From NCBI GenBank assembly GCA_044326545.1, contig JBIRBM010000005.1:1-64000 (forward strand): a DNA stretch of 64,000 nucleotides, given 5' to 3'. Origin of the DNA: JANWJE01 sp044326545. Lineage in GTDB: Bacteria > Chlamydiota > Chlamydiia > Chlamydiales > Parachlamydiaceae. Below, one piece after another: positions 9,601 to 18,244 of this stretch (positions are counted from its first letter, which is position 1; every line of letters starts with the position of its first letter). Under the pieces are notes generated by a model. That model ran no database searches. It saw only the letters and a program-made list of their open reading frames with translations, and was not told where the DNA came from. Made by a program: the position numbers and the translations under genes.

Positions 9601-10647
9601 ATGGTGTTTTTTATGCAATCATTTTCCTCTTATTTTACCTGTTTTCCCCGTTTTTTTTCTTCAGTTTTTCATTCATCAAAGAATAAACAAAAAATTTCTC
9701 CTTGTGATCCTCGAGTCAACGAAATCAGAGCTAGAACTTTATTGCCTTTTGAAGAGCGTCTGGAAACCAAAATGGAGAATCATGTTCCGATAGACGATAC
9801 AAAGCCCGTGATTGGCAGAGGCAATTCTCAATCTTTTACAAAACATCTCACACCGATCACTCGGCCCTGCGATCCTTTTTTAAATCATACACCTTTTGAG
9901 CTCGTTGAGAAAGATTCATCAGCTTTTGTGATCCACGGAGATATTGATCCTGAAACAGGGGATGGCTCGGGTTCAATTCGTCGCTTTATGGGGACTGTTG
10001 ACGAAATTATTGAGGAAGGGGCTTTTCAGAATCTGAAGCTTCATGGTGCAGGCAAGCGGATAAAAATCGGTTATCAAGCGCAAATAAAAACAGAAATCCG
10101 CTATCCTACGGAAGAGGGAGTGTTCGACAATGGGATACTCAAAGCAGGAAAACAAACTTCTGTGGATGGAACATCGATTGAAGGAAACTTTGATGTTGAT
10201 CCAGAAGATGGTTTTTTAAGTCTTAGACAAGGGAAAATCACTTATCCAAACGGAATCTGTGAAGACGGTGATTTTGAAGATACGATTTTACGCGAGGGAG
10301 TGATCACTTCTCCCGGTAAGCAATCTCTAGAAAAAGGGGCATTTAATGAGAGAAAGCAGCTGATAAACGGGATTAAGTATCAGAAAGGCGAAAAGAAATA
10401 TGAAGAAGGGATGTTTATTGTTTGTAAAATGGAAAGAGGGAAAATAGTTCCTTATTTAAATGAAAAAAAAATGTCTTCTTTGTCTCTTTTTAAAGATGGA
10501 GATTTGTATCAAGGGATAAAAATTCAAAACGGTTTTGTTTTTATCATCGAAGCAGGAATCATTCGTCAATCTTATGCGATAACGGATGACGAAAGTCAAA
10601 AATTAGCACTTTGTGAAACTCTCTTAAAAAGTGTTGTGAAATCTTAA
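9601..10647 (+). CDS. MORN-repeat-like protein
   Basis: This 348-residue protein has, from about residue 120, short beta-type repeats with the glycine spacing of MORN repeats: EEGAFQNLKLHGAGKRI, EEGVFDNGILKAGKQT, IEGNFDVDPEDG, EDGDFEDTILREGVIT, EKGAFNERKQLINGIKY, EEGMFIVCKMERGKI. The N-terminal part is polar and not recognised. The start is uncertain: neither the ATG at 9601 nor the in-frame ATG at 9613 has a ribosome site. MORN-like repeats often mediate membrane or protein contacts and occur in secreted bacterial proteins; a host-directed role is only a guess. A double hairpin follows the gene. Confidence 0.65.
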   Translation: MVFFMQSFSSYFTCFPRFFSSVFHSSKNKQKISPCDPRVNEIRARTLLPFEERLETKMENHVPIDDTKPVIGRGNSQSFTKHLTPITRPCDPFLNHTPFELVEKDSSAFVIHGDIDPETGDGSGSIRRFMGTVDEIIEEGAFQNLKLHGAGKRIKIGYQAQIKTEIRYPTEEGVFDNGILKAGKQTSVDGTSIEGNFDVDPEDGFLSLRQGKITYPNGICEDGDFEDTILREGVITSPGKQSLEKGAFNERKQLINGIKYQKGEKKYEEGMFIVCKMERGKIVPYLNEKKMSSLSLFKDGDLYQGIKIQNGFVFIIEAGIIRQSYAITDDESQKLALCETLLKSVVKS

Positions 10648-10735
10648 TAAGAGTGATTCAACCCGAAAGCTCTCTTGATTGATAAATGGTATTACGCATG
10701 GGGAGGAGTATGTGGGTTTGAGGCAAAGCATCCGG

Positions 10736-10799
10736 GTTGAAAGTTGGAAAAGGGGGCAGTATCGAGAGAAATATTGACCCCTTTTCCAAGTTTTTCAAC
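10736..10799. terminator. Bidirectional hairpin between convergent genes
   Basis: TTGGAAAAGGGG (10744-10755) pairs perfectly with CCCCTTTTCCAA (10778-10789), and the stem extends outward through GTTGAAA and TTTTTCAAC. An outer pair, TTCAACCCG at about 10659 with CGGGTTGAA at about 10731, lies just before it. The placement between two converging genes fits transcription termination in both directions. Confidence 0.75.
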
Positions 10800-10848
10800 T
10801 CCGAGAGCTTTCGCTTCAGCTCACATAGCAATCTTGGTTTTTGATTGA

Positions 10849-11937
10849 TTAAGGATGCGCTTTTAAGAAAGCGAAAGGATTGGATTTTTCAAGAAATTTT
10901 GCTGCATTTCCTGAATAGATGTTTCCTTCGGAAATCGACAGTTTCATCACCGGAGCTCCATTAGAAAAATTGAGGTCGGCCAATGGAATCCAGAAGGTAT
11001 CAGGGGTTGTCGCAGAGTCGAAATAATACACCTTGTTTGTTTGATCAGCAATCACTCTCCATAAAGTCGAAGCAATATTGGGCTGATCGGGGGTGCTAAT
11101 CCCAAGAGGGACGCTTACGTTACGAATAACACCCAAGACACCTGCCACAGCCTGGTAGGTAAATTGTTTACCGGGCACTGCTGTGATGTAGTGAGGGTCA
11201 ACCGTTTTGGGAAGGGCGTTGAGAAAGAAATAGGTGCGAGCAAATCGATCGGCTGCTCTAGAAGTTCCCGGAAGAAAGTTGAGGCCTCCAATTTCCTCCC
11301 AATAAGTATTCAACGCAAGCTGCTGATCGTAGGAGGGGGAATTCGTCATGACGGTGTATTTTTTCCCGTGATGGATCACAAGCTTGCCGTCAAGGTACTC
11401 GAATATCGCCGAATCGCCGCTCGAATCAGAGAGCGAAAGATGAAGCTGTGCCGGAGATCCGTTTGGTAATACAGGAGCGATTAATCGGAACGGTTCTTTG
11501 CGCAAAGCATCAACAGCTTCAGAAACTGAGGCAAAAAGATCCAGTGCATACTGAGCCCAAAGACTAATTGATAGCAAAGGTTTATGATTTCCACTTTCTT
11601 CATAGCTCGATTCGGCAAGATACAACACGTTGGCCGCCAATCCTTTTTCATTTAATCCATCTGCAGTTCCTACATCATATCCTGACACGATGAGGCTTCC
11701 ATATTTGGAAATCCAGGTAATAGATCCCTCTCCTGCAGCTCCATCTCGTTTGATTCCTCTTGGAAATACCCACATATTTGAGTGCATATCTTCCATCCAA
11801 TCCATCGAACGGCCTGTCATGACGATGCCGCTCTCACTCGTGTAAAGAGCACGAGTGCAAGCCTCTGAATGGGGAATAGAATTAAGTATCAGGCCTAGGC
11901 TGAATAAAGACGTCAATAACGGTGCTTTTATTTTCAT
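10849..11937 (-). CDS. Secreted choloylglycine hydrolase / penicillin V acylase family amidase
   Basis: The 362-residue precursor has a signal peptide (residues 1-26, ending HSEA) directly followed by Cys27 in CTRALY. This is the arrangement of Ntn hydrolases of this family, where cleavage exposes the catalytic N-terminal Cys. Further family features are RSMDWMEDM, NEKGLAANVLYL, VMTNSPSYD and the Arg in GTSRAADRFAR. Family members split linear amides such as conjugated bile acids, penicillin V or acyl-homoserine lactones; which one is used here is unknown. Export suggests action in the periplasm or the host vacuole. AAGGA lies five bases before the ATG. Confidence 0.88.
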   Translation of the reverse strand: MKIKAPLLTSLFSLGLILNSIPHSEACTRALYTSESGIVMTGRSMDWMEDMHSNMWVFPRGIKRDGAAGEGSITWISKYGSLIVSGYDVGTADGLNEKGLAANVLYLAESSYEESGNHKPLLSISLWAQYALDLFASVSEAVDALRKEPFRLIAPVLPNGSPAQLHLSLSDSSGDSAIFEYLDGKLVIHHGKKYTVMTNSPSYDQQLALNTYWEEIGGLNFLPGTSRAADRFARTYFFLNALPKTVDPHYITAVPGKQFTYQAVAGVLGVIRNVSVPLGISTPDQPNIASTLWRVIADQTNKVYYFDSATTPDTFWIPLADLNFSNGAPVMKLSISEGNIYSGNAAKFLEKSNPFAFLKAHP

Positions 11938-11987
11938 TGTTATCCTTAAGGGATGATATCATTAATGTTTGTTTGAAAACAGACTCT

Positions 11988-12096
11988 TAAAAACACATTT
12001 TACGCCGGAAGAAGGGGAGAGCTGAGCCAAAGCTCTCAAACGCAACTTTCGCTTTCAGCCTAACGAGCGCTCCTGGGGGGTAAGGTGTGTTAAAAA
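11988..12096. repeat. Family A palindromic repeat, copy 2
   Basis: The ends TTAAAAACACATTTTACGCC (11988) and GGTAAGGTGTGTTAAAAA (to 12096) pair imperfectly. Inner segments GAGAGCTGAGCCAAAGCTCTC and ACTTTCGCTTTCAGCC match the family core, and AGCGCTCCTGGGGGG resembles the loop of copy 51818-51850. It overlaps the last codons of the gene that ends at 12090. Confidence 0.75.
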
Positions 12097-12302
12097 TCGC
12101 CTTCCTCTTTTCGTTTTTGGACCTCTTCCGGGCTTAGACCTTCTTCTTCTTCATAGTATTGGTCATCTTCACTATCTCCCCGTTCGTCTGAAGGGGTCAT
12201 GAATGGTTGTTTTAAATGATCGCTTGGTCCTTTTTCAAGATCACGATCAAAATTAAGGGGTTTTGGATCTTGAGGATCCCTCTTATTTTTTTTATCAGAC
12301 AT
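12090..12302 (-). CDS. Small acidic protein of unknown function
   Basis: The 70 residues are strongly hydrophilic: a basic start (SDKKNKRDPQDP) and an acidic second half (GDSEDDQYYEEEEGLSPEE). It has no signal or membrane segment and is probably disordered. AAAGGAGATAATCG just before the ATG is a good ribosome site and supports expression. Its 3' end lies in a family A repeat. Confidence 0.6.
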   Translation of the reverse strand: MSDKKNKRDPQDPKPLNFDRDLEKGPSDHLKQPFMTPSDERGDSEDDQYYEEEEGLSPEEVQKRKEEGDF

Positions 12303-12488
12303 CGATTATCTCCTTTTACACTATCAAAATGAAATGGATGTATCTGAGCTTCCATCAGGATATTCCTCACATTAGGCCAATCCCATTAATAATATCCATA
12401 AAAAAATAACCAATAAATGATCCTTTATGTAGGATGAAGGAGTTCTGGAAAAATTTTGATTGGATATACTCTAACCAAGCGATAAAAG

Positions 12489-13934
12489 ATGGCAAAAATT
12501 TTAATGACAGGTGCTAACGGATTTGTTGGGAAAAGACTTATCCTTTATCTTCTCAATCAAGGTCATGAGATTTATGCATTATGCCGAATCAAAGGCGTTA
12601 AGGTCTTTCCTGATGAGAAAGCCAATCTTTACTATATTTGGGGCGATTTGAGAAATCAGCAAACAGTAGAGGCTATTCCTCAAGATATTGAAGCGGCATA
12701 CTATCTAGTCCACTCTATGTCGCAAATCACAACCAGTTTAATTGATGCAGAAACGGAAGTTGTGAACGGATTTATAAAGGGAGTAAAAAAGACTCAGATT
12801 AAGCAGATCATCTATCTGGGAGGCATTATTCATGATGAAAAGACGCTGTCTGCCCACCTCAAGTCTCGTCTATTAGTTGAGAGTCTATTACGCAATAGCG
12901 GGATTCCCACGACAGTTCTTCGCGCAAGCATTATCATTGGTGCGGGGAGTGCATCATTTGAAATCATTCGTGATTTATGTGAAAAACTTCCATTGATGAT
13001 AGCCCCTAAGTGGGTTGACACCTATTGCCAGCCAATTGCCATTAGCGACGTGTTATTTTATTTATCTAGCGTTCTTCTGCACCCAAAATGTCTGAATAAA
13101 ATTTTTGATATTGGCGGACCTGATATCTTAACATTTAAGGAGTTAATGTTGGGATACTCAAAATTCCGACATTTGACAAGATGGATCATTAATGTTCCTG
13201 TGTTAACTCCACGTCTTTCGAGTTATTGGCTAGTTTTTATAACATCGGTCCGTTTCTCTGTCTGTTCTTATCTTGTGGAAAGCATGAAAAATCGCACAAC
13301 CGTTGAATTAGGTGAGATTCAAACAATCATTCCCCACACGTGCTTAAACTATGTTAAAGCTTTGCAATTGACTTTTCAGAAAATAGCTGAGCAAGATGTG
13401 ATCTCCACCTGGATGGATGCGTGGGAAATTCAGGGAAAGAATCCAGATATCCGTCAATATATTCAAGTGCCTACAGAGGGGTGTTTTAAAGATGAAAGAA
13501 AAGTCATGATACAGGACGGTAAGGAAGAGGCAATCAACAGAATGTGGCGTATCGGCGGTCAAACCGGGTATTATGCGATGAATTGGGCTTGGCAGTTGCG
13601 AGGGTTCATTGATAAAATGGTAGGGGGAGTTGGATTGAATAGGGGAAGGAGAGATCCTGTTGAAATCCAAGCAGGGGATTCTATCGATTTTTGGAGGGTC
13701 ATTTGCGCTGATAAGCAAAAAGGGATCTTGATTCTTTTTGCCGGAATGAAAATGCCGGGGGAAGCGTGGCTTGAATTTCGCGTGGCAAAGCAAGAGAATC
13801 GGTGGATCCTTGTTCAGACTGCAACATTTCGCCCCAAAGGAATTTTTGGCCGCTTGTACTGGTATAGCCTGTTACCGTTCCATTTTTTGATATTTGATAG
13901 AATGGCTAAAGCTTTAGCAGGAGACCATCATTAA
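12489..13934 (+). CDS. SDR-type NAD(P)-binding protein fused to DUF2867
   Basis: Residues 1 to about 300 form an extended SDR domain with the nucleotide loop TGANGFVGKRL and an NmrA-like layout (YYLVHSMSQ, then IIYLGGI, HLKSRLLVESLLR). The last 160 residues match DUF2867: WRIGGQTGYYAMNWAW, LNRGRRDPVEIQAGDSIDFW, ILILFAGMKMPGEAWLEF, then ATFRPKGIFGRLYWYS. This two-part architecture (481 residues) is common in bacteria as a predicted oxidoreductase or epimerase; no substrate is established. It stands alone and converges on the next gene. Confidence 0.88.
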   Translation: MAKILMTGANGFVGKRLILYLLNQGHEIYALCRIKGVKVFPDEKANLYYIWGDLRNQQTVEAIPQDIEAAYYLVHSMSQITTSLIDAETEVVNGFIKGVKKTQIKQIIYLGGIIHDEKTLSAHLKSRLLVESLLRNSGIPTTVLRASIIIGAGSASFEIIRDLCEKLPLMIAPKWVDTYCQPIAISDVLFYLSSVLLHPKCLNKIFDIGGPDILTFKELMLGYSKFRHLTRWIINVPVLTPRLSSYWLVFITSVRFSVCSYLVESMKNRTTVELGEIQTIIPHTCLNYVKALQLTFQKIAEQDVISTWMDAWEIQGKNPDIRQYIQVPTEGCFKDERKVMIQDGKEEAINRMWRIGGQTGYYAMNWAWQLRGFIDKMVGGVGLNRGRRDPVEIQAGDSIDFWRVICADKQKGILILFAGMKMPGEAWLEFRVAKQENRWILVQTATFRPKGIFGRLYWYSLLPFHFLIFDRMAKALAGDHH

Positions 13935-14000
13935 GAGAGGGTCTTAGAGCCTGCTTGCAATTTATCCGCATTCGCACTTTCCACTTAAATAAGGATGTAA

Positions 14001-14912
14001 TCAGGAGACTTTCTTTTCAAACACATAAGCGATTTTGCCCTTTCTAGACCAGGCTTGAACAAAATCGGAAAAATGATAGTGGACGTGAGTTTGATCATCA
14101 GATGGAAAAGCCGGATCCATACAGATGACCTCATTCTTGATAGCATCATAACCGATCACAGCAATTAAATGCCCGATGGCATAAGGGGAGGCACTCCTTT
14201 TTAAAGGGCCTTTTACACTTACAATAACGGGAATTCCATCGGCTAATTTTTGATAAATCTCATCAAAATTTTTAAGGCGCTCCACCCAGCAGCTCCATTT
14301 TTCTCCCGCCTCATGAGAGGCTTGTGCGATGTTAAACACCCAGTTTCCAAAGATATCGAAACCCCTGTCCCATACATTTTGCGCAAAATGAATTGGGTCT
14401 ACTCTTCGATGATCCAATAAAAAATTAATGACAGCTGCCGTAGAGGTTGGCGAGCAAAGATCTTGATTGCGAGGATGATTCAAATGCATTTGCGAACTGC
14501 CGGGAACGTCGAGATAAACCGAAAAGCCAGGCCGGGCTCTCATATTGATTTCAGGGTGCTCATCATGATTGATATAAACATGGAGGCTTGTAATGTAAGA
14601 TAGAGGCGCATCTTCTTTAGATACGATATTGATGTGAAAGGCAGTGGCACATTCATCCCCCATCACGTTTAGTATGTCTTGAAATGTTTGTATTGTCCCG
14701 TCCGACGTTATGTCTGCAAAAGTAGACTGACCATTTTGTCCCCATGAAGCATATAAAAGCCAATCCGACCAACCATGAGTCTTAAGTCTGATGTAAAAAA
14801 GGTAATCCCCATTAAGAGGTCGTTTGCCATTCCATGAAAGGATGAGCTCATTAAATGGAGGGAGATCTTCTACTTTCCATTGATATTCAATTTTTTTTTG
14901 GTGAACGATCAT
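14001..14912 (-). CDS. C39-like cysteine peptidase
   Basis: I take the ATG at 14912 (GAGGA just upstream) instead of the TTG seven codons earlier; the product is 303 residues. The N-terminal half is beta-rich and typical of proteins in which a C39-like domain follows a sugar- or protein-binding part. The C-terminal half has the papain-like triad of Peptidase_C39_2: Cys in QDLCSPTSTAAVINFLL, His in AIGHLIAVIGYD and Asp in VICMDPAFPSDD. No signal peptide is visible, so it is cytosolic or exported by another route such as type III secretion. Target unknown. Confidence 0.8.
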   Translation of the reverse strand: MIVHQKKIEYQWKVEDLPPFNELILSWNGKRPLNGDYLFYIRLKTHGWSDWLLYASWGQNGQSTFADITSDGTIQTFQDILNVMGDECATAFHINIVSKEDAPLSYITSLHVYINHDEHPEINMRARPGFSVYLDVPGSSQMHLNHPRNQDLCSPTSTAAVINFLLDHRRVDPIHFAQNVWDRGFDIFGNWVFNIAQASHEAGEKWSCWVERLKNFDEIYQKLADGIPVIVSVKGPLKRSASPYAIGHLIAVIGYDAIKNEVICMDPAFPSDDQTHVHYHFSDFVQAWSRKGKIAYVFEKKVS

Positions 14913-15242
14913 GATATCCTCATTCAAGCTCAAAGTGCAAATGTTGACAACACCAAAGCCCTCGGGCTTGAATGAAGATATATTAAATTTATTATTTTGA
15001 TTTTAATCTAAAAAAATATTCGGAGATGAATTTTTTAATGAAAAAAGGAAGTTTGTTGATTTTATTGTTGTGATGATGATATAAAGATTTTGTTTTCTTT
15101 TTTAAACGTTTTCTGATTGTCCTTTAAATGGATAACCTGTTTTTCAGTTAATTTTGTTGACTAATAAAAAAGAGAAGCATATTTCCAGCCTATAATAGAA
15201 TTTCTTCTAAAAATTTTCAAATATTCCAAAAAAGCGCGGTTC
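14913..15242. other. Spacer between divergent genes with a family G inverted repeat
   Basis: ATATCCTCATTCAAGC (from about 14914) and GCTTGAATGAAGATAT (from about 14966) are inverted copies directly upstream of the peptidase start. CTCATTCAAGCTC at 14919 onward recurs at 35474 with 2 differences in 24 bases. The remaining 250 bases are very AT-rich and presumably hold the promoter of the 15243 gene; no clear -35/-10 pair stands out. Confidence 0.55.
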
Positions 15243-16280
15243 ATGATGTGTTTTAATTGTCTAAGCTTTAATAGTATGCGTAGATATTTTTCGACTCATT
15301 CTGTCTTTCCTGCGGATATTCCATCTTTGGAAGAGGCTACAATAAATCCGACGTTTAAAATTTCTGAGAATCATTTTGATCATCTTACTTGTCGCATTCA
15401 AGATCTTATTAAAACTCAATCTCAATCAACATCTCATCAAAAACAGCACCCGTTTTTTTTTAGATGGATATTATCTGGATCTGATCTTAAACCTTCTGCC
15501 GATGATTTATGTGATCAGATTAGTCACATATTTACTAGTCATATCCATGATTTCAATGATGCCGGGTTGGCGATATCCCTGAATTTAGGGCAAAATCGGG
15601 CGGTGGTATCTAATCAACTGTATACCGATCTCCTGGGAAAATTTGGAGGAATCTTTGATCGCTCAAATTCACGTTTTGAAGACAATGGGCTTTTGTTAGA
15701 ATCGCCTACCCATCTATTTAGGAATGGTGTGGATTTAGGTGACGATAGCGTATACGATTTTAAAATAAACAGAGCAAAAATTTTGGGGGTGGGAGGAGAA
15801 GTCATCTGTTTACTCACTCAAATTGAGCAAATAAAAGAGTCGCATCTCTTTATTGAGGCAAAAGAATACATGAAATCGAAACATGTTTTGATTGTTGATG
15901 ATAGCGTATCTCTGCGCAAATCAACGCAAAAGATGCTTCAACTGCAAACAAACGATCAAATAACATGTACATTAGCAGATGATGGGCGTGCTGCTGTGGA
16001 ACTATTCAAGCAAGGAAAGTTGTTTGACTGTGTTTTAATGGATTTGGAAATGCCGATGCCTGGCACGTTGGCGACTGAATCCATTCGCAAAATATCGGGA
16101 TGTGCAAAGATTCCTATTATCGCATGGACAACAAAGAATCGAGATGAGTGTGAGGAGGAGATTAAAAAGTCAGGAATGACCGCTTATTGTTTGAAACATC
16201 GCAACTCAACGGAAAATCTATTTATTTTAATGAGCCGTTTGATTCAGCAGCAAGAGTGGGATCGAGTAATGGAATTCTGA
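15243..16280 (+). CDS. Response regulator with an unrecognised N-terminal domain
   Basis: The last 130 of 345 residues are a receiver domain: the acidic pair Asp219-Asp220 in VLIVDDSVS, the phosphate acceptor Asp267 in CVLMDLEMPMPG, Thr-Lys298 in AWTTKN. All key residues are present. The first 210 residues are not an ordinary DNA-binding output; segments such as GLAISLNLGQNRAVVSNQLY and FGGIFDRSNSRFEDNGLLL hint at a degenerate kinase-type ATPase or sensor part, but no HisKA or Walker-like box is visible. The receiver at the C-terminus suggests a hybrid or phosphorelay protein. No partner kinase is adjacent. Confidence 0.75.
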   Translation: MMCFNCLSFNSMRRYFSTHSVFPADIPSLEEATINPTFKISENHFDHLTCRIQDLIKTQSQSTSHQKQHPFFFRWILSGSDLKPSADDLCDQISHIFTSHIHDFNDAGLAISLNLGQNRAVVSNQLYTDLLGKFGGIFDRSNSRFEDNGLLLESPTHLFRNGVDLGDDSVYDFKINRAKILGVGGEVICLLTQIEQIKESHLFIEAKEYMKSKHVLIVDDSVSLRKSTQKMLQLQTNDQITCTLADDGRAAVELFKQGKLFDCVLMDLEMPMPGTLATESIRKISGCAKIPIIAWTTKNRDECEEEIKKSGMTAYCLKHRNSTENLFILMSRLIQQQEWDRVMEF

Positions 16281-16283
16281 TGA

Positions 16284-16376
16284 TTCACTCATCTTACGCA
16301 CTCACCTTGCCCACTAGGAGTGCGATTTGGGCTCAAGCGAAAGCTCAAATCGCATGTGATGTGTTGAAAATGAGAT
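16284..16376. repeat. Family A palindromic repeat, copy 3
   Basis: The core TGCGATTTG...CAAATCGCA (16321-16354) is a near-perfect stem around GGCTCAAGCGAAAGCT. The left part ACTCATCTTACGC followed by ACTCACCTTGCCC looks like a doubled family end; the right end is degenerate. It lies between convergent genes. Confidence 0.7.
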
Positions 16377-16427
16377 AAGATGTGCAGAGGAATCCATCAT
16401 TTCTGCCACATAGGGAGTTCGAAGCAG

Positions 16428-17663
16428 TTATTCAGCGACAGCAATTTTTGAGTCTTTCTTCTCTACTTTAGTCGATGTTTTTGAAATCAATAGAACGAGA
16501 AATCCAGCTGTCCCTATACAGAGGGCGAAAGGGATCACATAAATTCCATAAATCAGTGCTTTAGATTCACTCGCTCCTCCCATCGCACTAATTGTTCCTC
16601 CAATGATCGTATGGAAAGCATAACCGAAAATCATGATAATCATGTTAGCCACAGCTGTGGTCAGTCCTGCGACTTTTTCTGAGACATACGTAGAGGCTTG
16701 AAAAATAGCTAAGATTTGATAGGCTGAGCATACTCCCACTAAAACAAAACACAGACTTAGCATGCTTGGAGGTAACTGCCAGAGTAACATTGCAAAAAAA
16801 CTGATGGCCATTACAGCTCCGGCAGCGATAATCGTCGCTAAATAACTGCCAACCTTTTCAGCAATTAGACTAAGAACCGGGGCTCCAAAGCACATTCCAA
16901 TAAAAATCATTGAAGGAAGACTTGAGGCAAGAGCTCCTTCGTAGCCATAAACTTGTTTTAAAAATGGATTCCCCCAGACATCTGCAAAACCTTCTAATGG
17001 CCCAACCATTAAGCCTGCAAAAAAGCAAGTGCCTATTACTCGACGATTGCATAAGACCTCTTTGATATCAGCAAAAACCGGAACCTGAGATGATGCTTTC
17101 ATATCAGGCACAATCCAGTAGGTGGCAATGGCGAGTATGAGACCGATGATAACGAATAATTCAATAACAGCATCATATCCCCAAATGTCGCGCATATAAC
17201 TCACAGGCCCCCCTCCATAAATGGCGCCAATTAAGCCAATCGTGACAGAGAAACTTAACATTCTAGGAAAGAGTTCTTCACTAAATGTCATTCGAATAAT
17301 CTTAAAAACGCCTAAAATAGCGGCTGAAGATCCCATTCCGAGTAGTAATCTTCCCCCTATCGGATAAATCCAATAATGAGAAAAAATTAAAGGGAGTAAT
17401 CCTGCCACTGAAAGAAGAATGCAGCCACTCATCACCTTTCGAGGTCCAAATCGGTCCAGCATGATGCCAATTGGTAGATGCATAAGAGAATAGCCGATGT
17501 AATAAATGCCTGAAAATTGACCGAAGGTCGCAGCATCAATTTGGAATTGCTGCATAATATCATCTAGCATAATGCTAGGCATGACTCTTAAAATATACTG
17601 GTAGGCATAAAAGATAGAGGCGATAATCCATACCATCCAAGCAACCATTCGTGTAGAAGACAT
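16428..17663 (-). CDS. MFS transporter
   Basis: I start at the ATG at 17663 (MSSTRMVAWMVWII); the frame is open to 17810, but that extension is encoded by a long hairpin and looks artefactual. The 411-residue product has 12 predicted membrane helices and MFS loop motifs: LPIGIMLDRFGPRKVM after helix 2 and the repeat-like SLIAEKVGSYLATI in the second half. MFS carriers move small solutes across the inner membrane; in intracellular bacteria they often import metabolites from the host, and the substrate here is unknown. The C-terminus is short and charged (KTSTKVEKKDSK). Confidence 0.85.
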   Translation of the reverse strand: MSSTRMVAWMVWIIASIFYAYQYILRVMPSIMLDDIMQQFQIDAATFGQFSGIYYIGYSLMHLPIGIMLDRFGPRKVMSGCILLSVAGLLPLIFSHYWIYPIGGRLLLGMGSSAAILGVFKIIRMTFSEELFPRMLSFSVTIGLIGAIYGGGPVSYMRDIWGYDAVIELFVIIGLILAIATYWIVPDMKASSQVPVFADIKEVLCNRRVIGTCFFAGLMVGPLEGFADVWGNPFLKQVYGYEGALASSLPSMIFIGMCFGAPVLSLIAEKVGSYLATIIAAGAVMAISFFAMLLWQLPPSMLSLCFVLVGVCSAYQILAIFQASTYVSEKVAGLTTAVANMIIMIFGYAFHTIIGGTISAMGGASESKALIYGIYVIPFALCIGTAGFLVLLISKTSTKVEKKDSKIAVAE

Positions 17664-17720
17664 ATTTGATCCGCTTTTTGATTTAATAAAAAGATCCCTT
17701 GAATTTTTGTTTTTATCATT

Positions 17721-17804
17721 AGACGTCTTCGGAAACTTGCTTTGCTTGAAAAAATTGCCATTTTTGGCATCTTTTTCAAGCAAAGCAAGTTTCCGAAGAC
17801 GTCT
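17721..17804. repeat. Long perfect hairpin (33-bp arms) upstream of the MFS gene
   Basis: Bases 17721-17753 and 17772-17804 are perfect reverse complements over 33 bases (outer end AGACGTCTTCGGAAACTTGC). The 18-base loop itself contains the small stem TGCC..GGCA. The hairpin sits 58 bases upstream of the chosen MFS start. It could be a terminator, a regulatory leader or a mobile palindrome; it does not match families A-C. Confidence 0.85.
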
Positions 17805-18244
17805 ATTCACTTTAACGCGAAAAAGGGCGAAGCAATTGATTCAAAAAGTTCAATTTTTCCAAGCCAATCGAATGATGCGATAAGTCTAATATTGAAAGCA
17901 TTTTTGAATGAATCTTTTGCGCAAGATGAATTTGTAATTGGCAATTATTATATAAAATAAATTAGATTATGTCTAGGTGTGTTTTTTTTTGTTAATTAAC
18001 GCGATGTGAAGGATGGAAGAATATGCGATTAAAATCTGTTCAATCGAAAATTTTAAATCGATTTTAAAAGGGCGTCTAAAAAATTAATTCGAGTGTAAGA
18101 GCATGTGTGGAAAGTCTCATTCCGCTTGCATTCAAGATGTTGAACAGGTTCTTAGACTTTTCAGAGACGTTCTAAAGCTGAGGGTTTACGAGTACGCGAT
18201 GTCAATTTCAATGACATGGCGTACTACGAGAGTGTCAATATCGA
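17805..18244. other. 440-base spacer with a family B half-element
   Basis: No gene is supported. A reverse-oriented family B end (AAGATGTTGAACAGGTTCTT) lies around 18136-18155, and GTACGCGATGTCA ... TGACATGGCGTAC near 18190-18225 forms an imperfect stem just after the end of the minus-strand gene at 18245, where it could act as its terminator. Confidence 0.55.

Noticed and set aside
9461..9793. Overlapping plus-strand frame before the MORN-like gene
   Set aside because: It is Phe/Leu/Tyr-rich translation of T-rich DNA and overlaps the better-supported frame at 9601.
17664..17810. N-terminal extension of the MFS protein
   Set aside because: The 49 extra residues are encoded by the 33-bp hairpin and lack a ribosome site; the family start fits the ATG at 17663.
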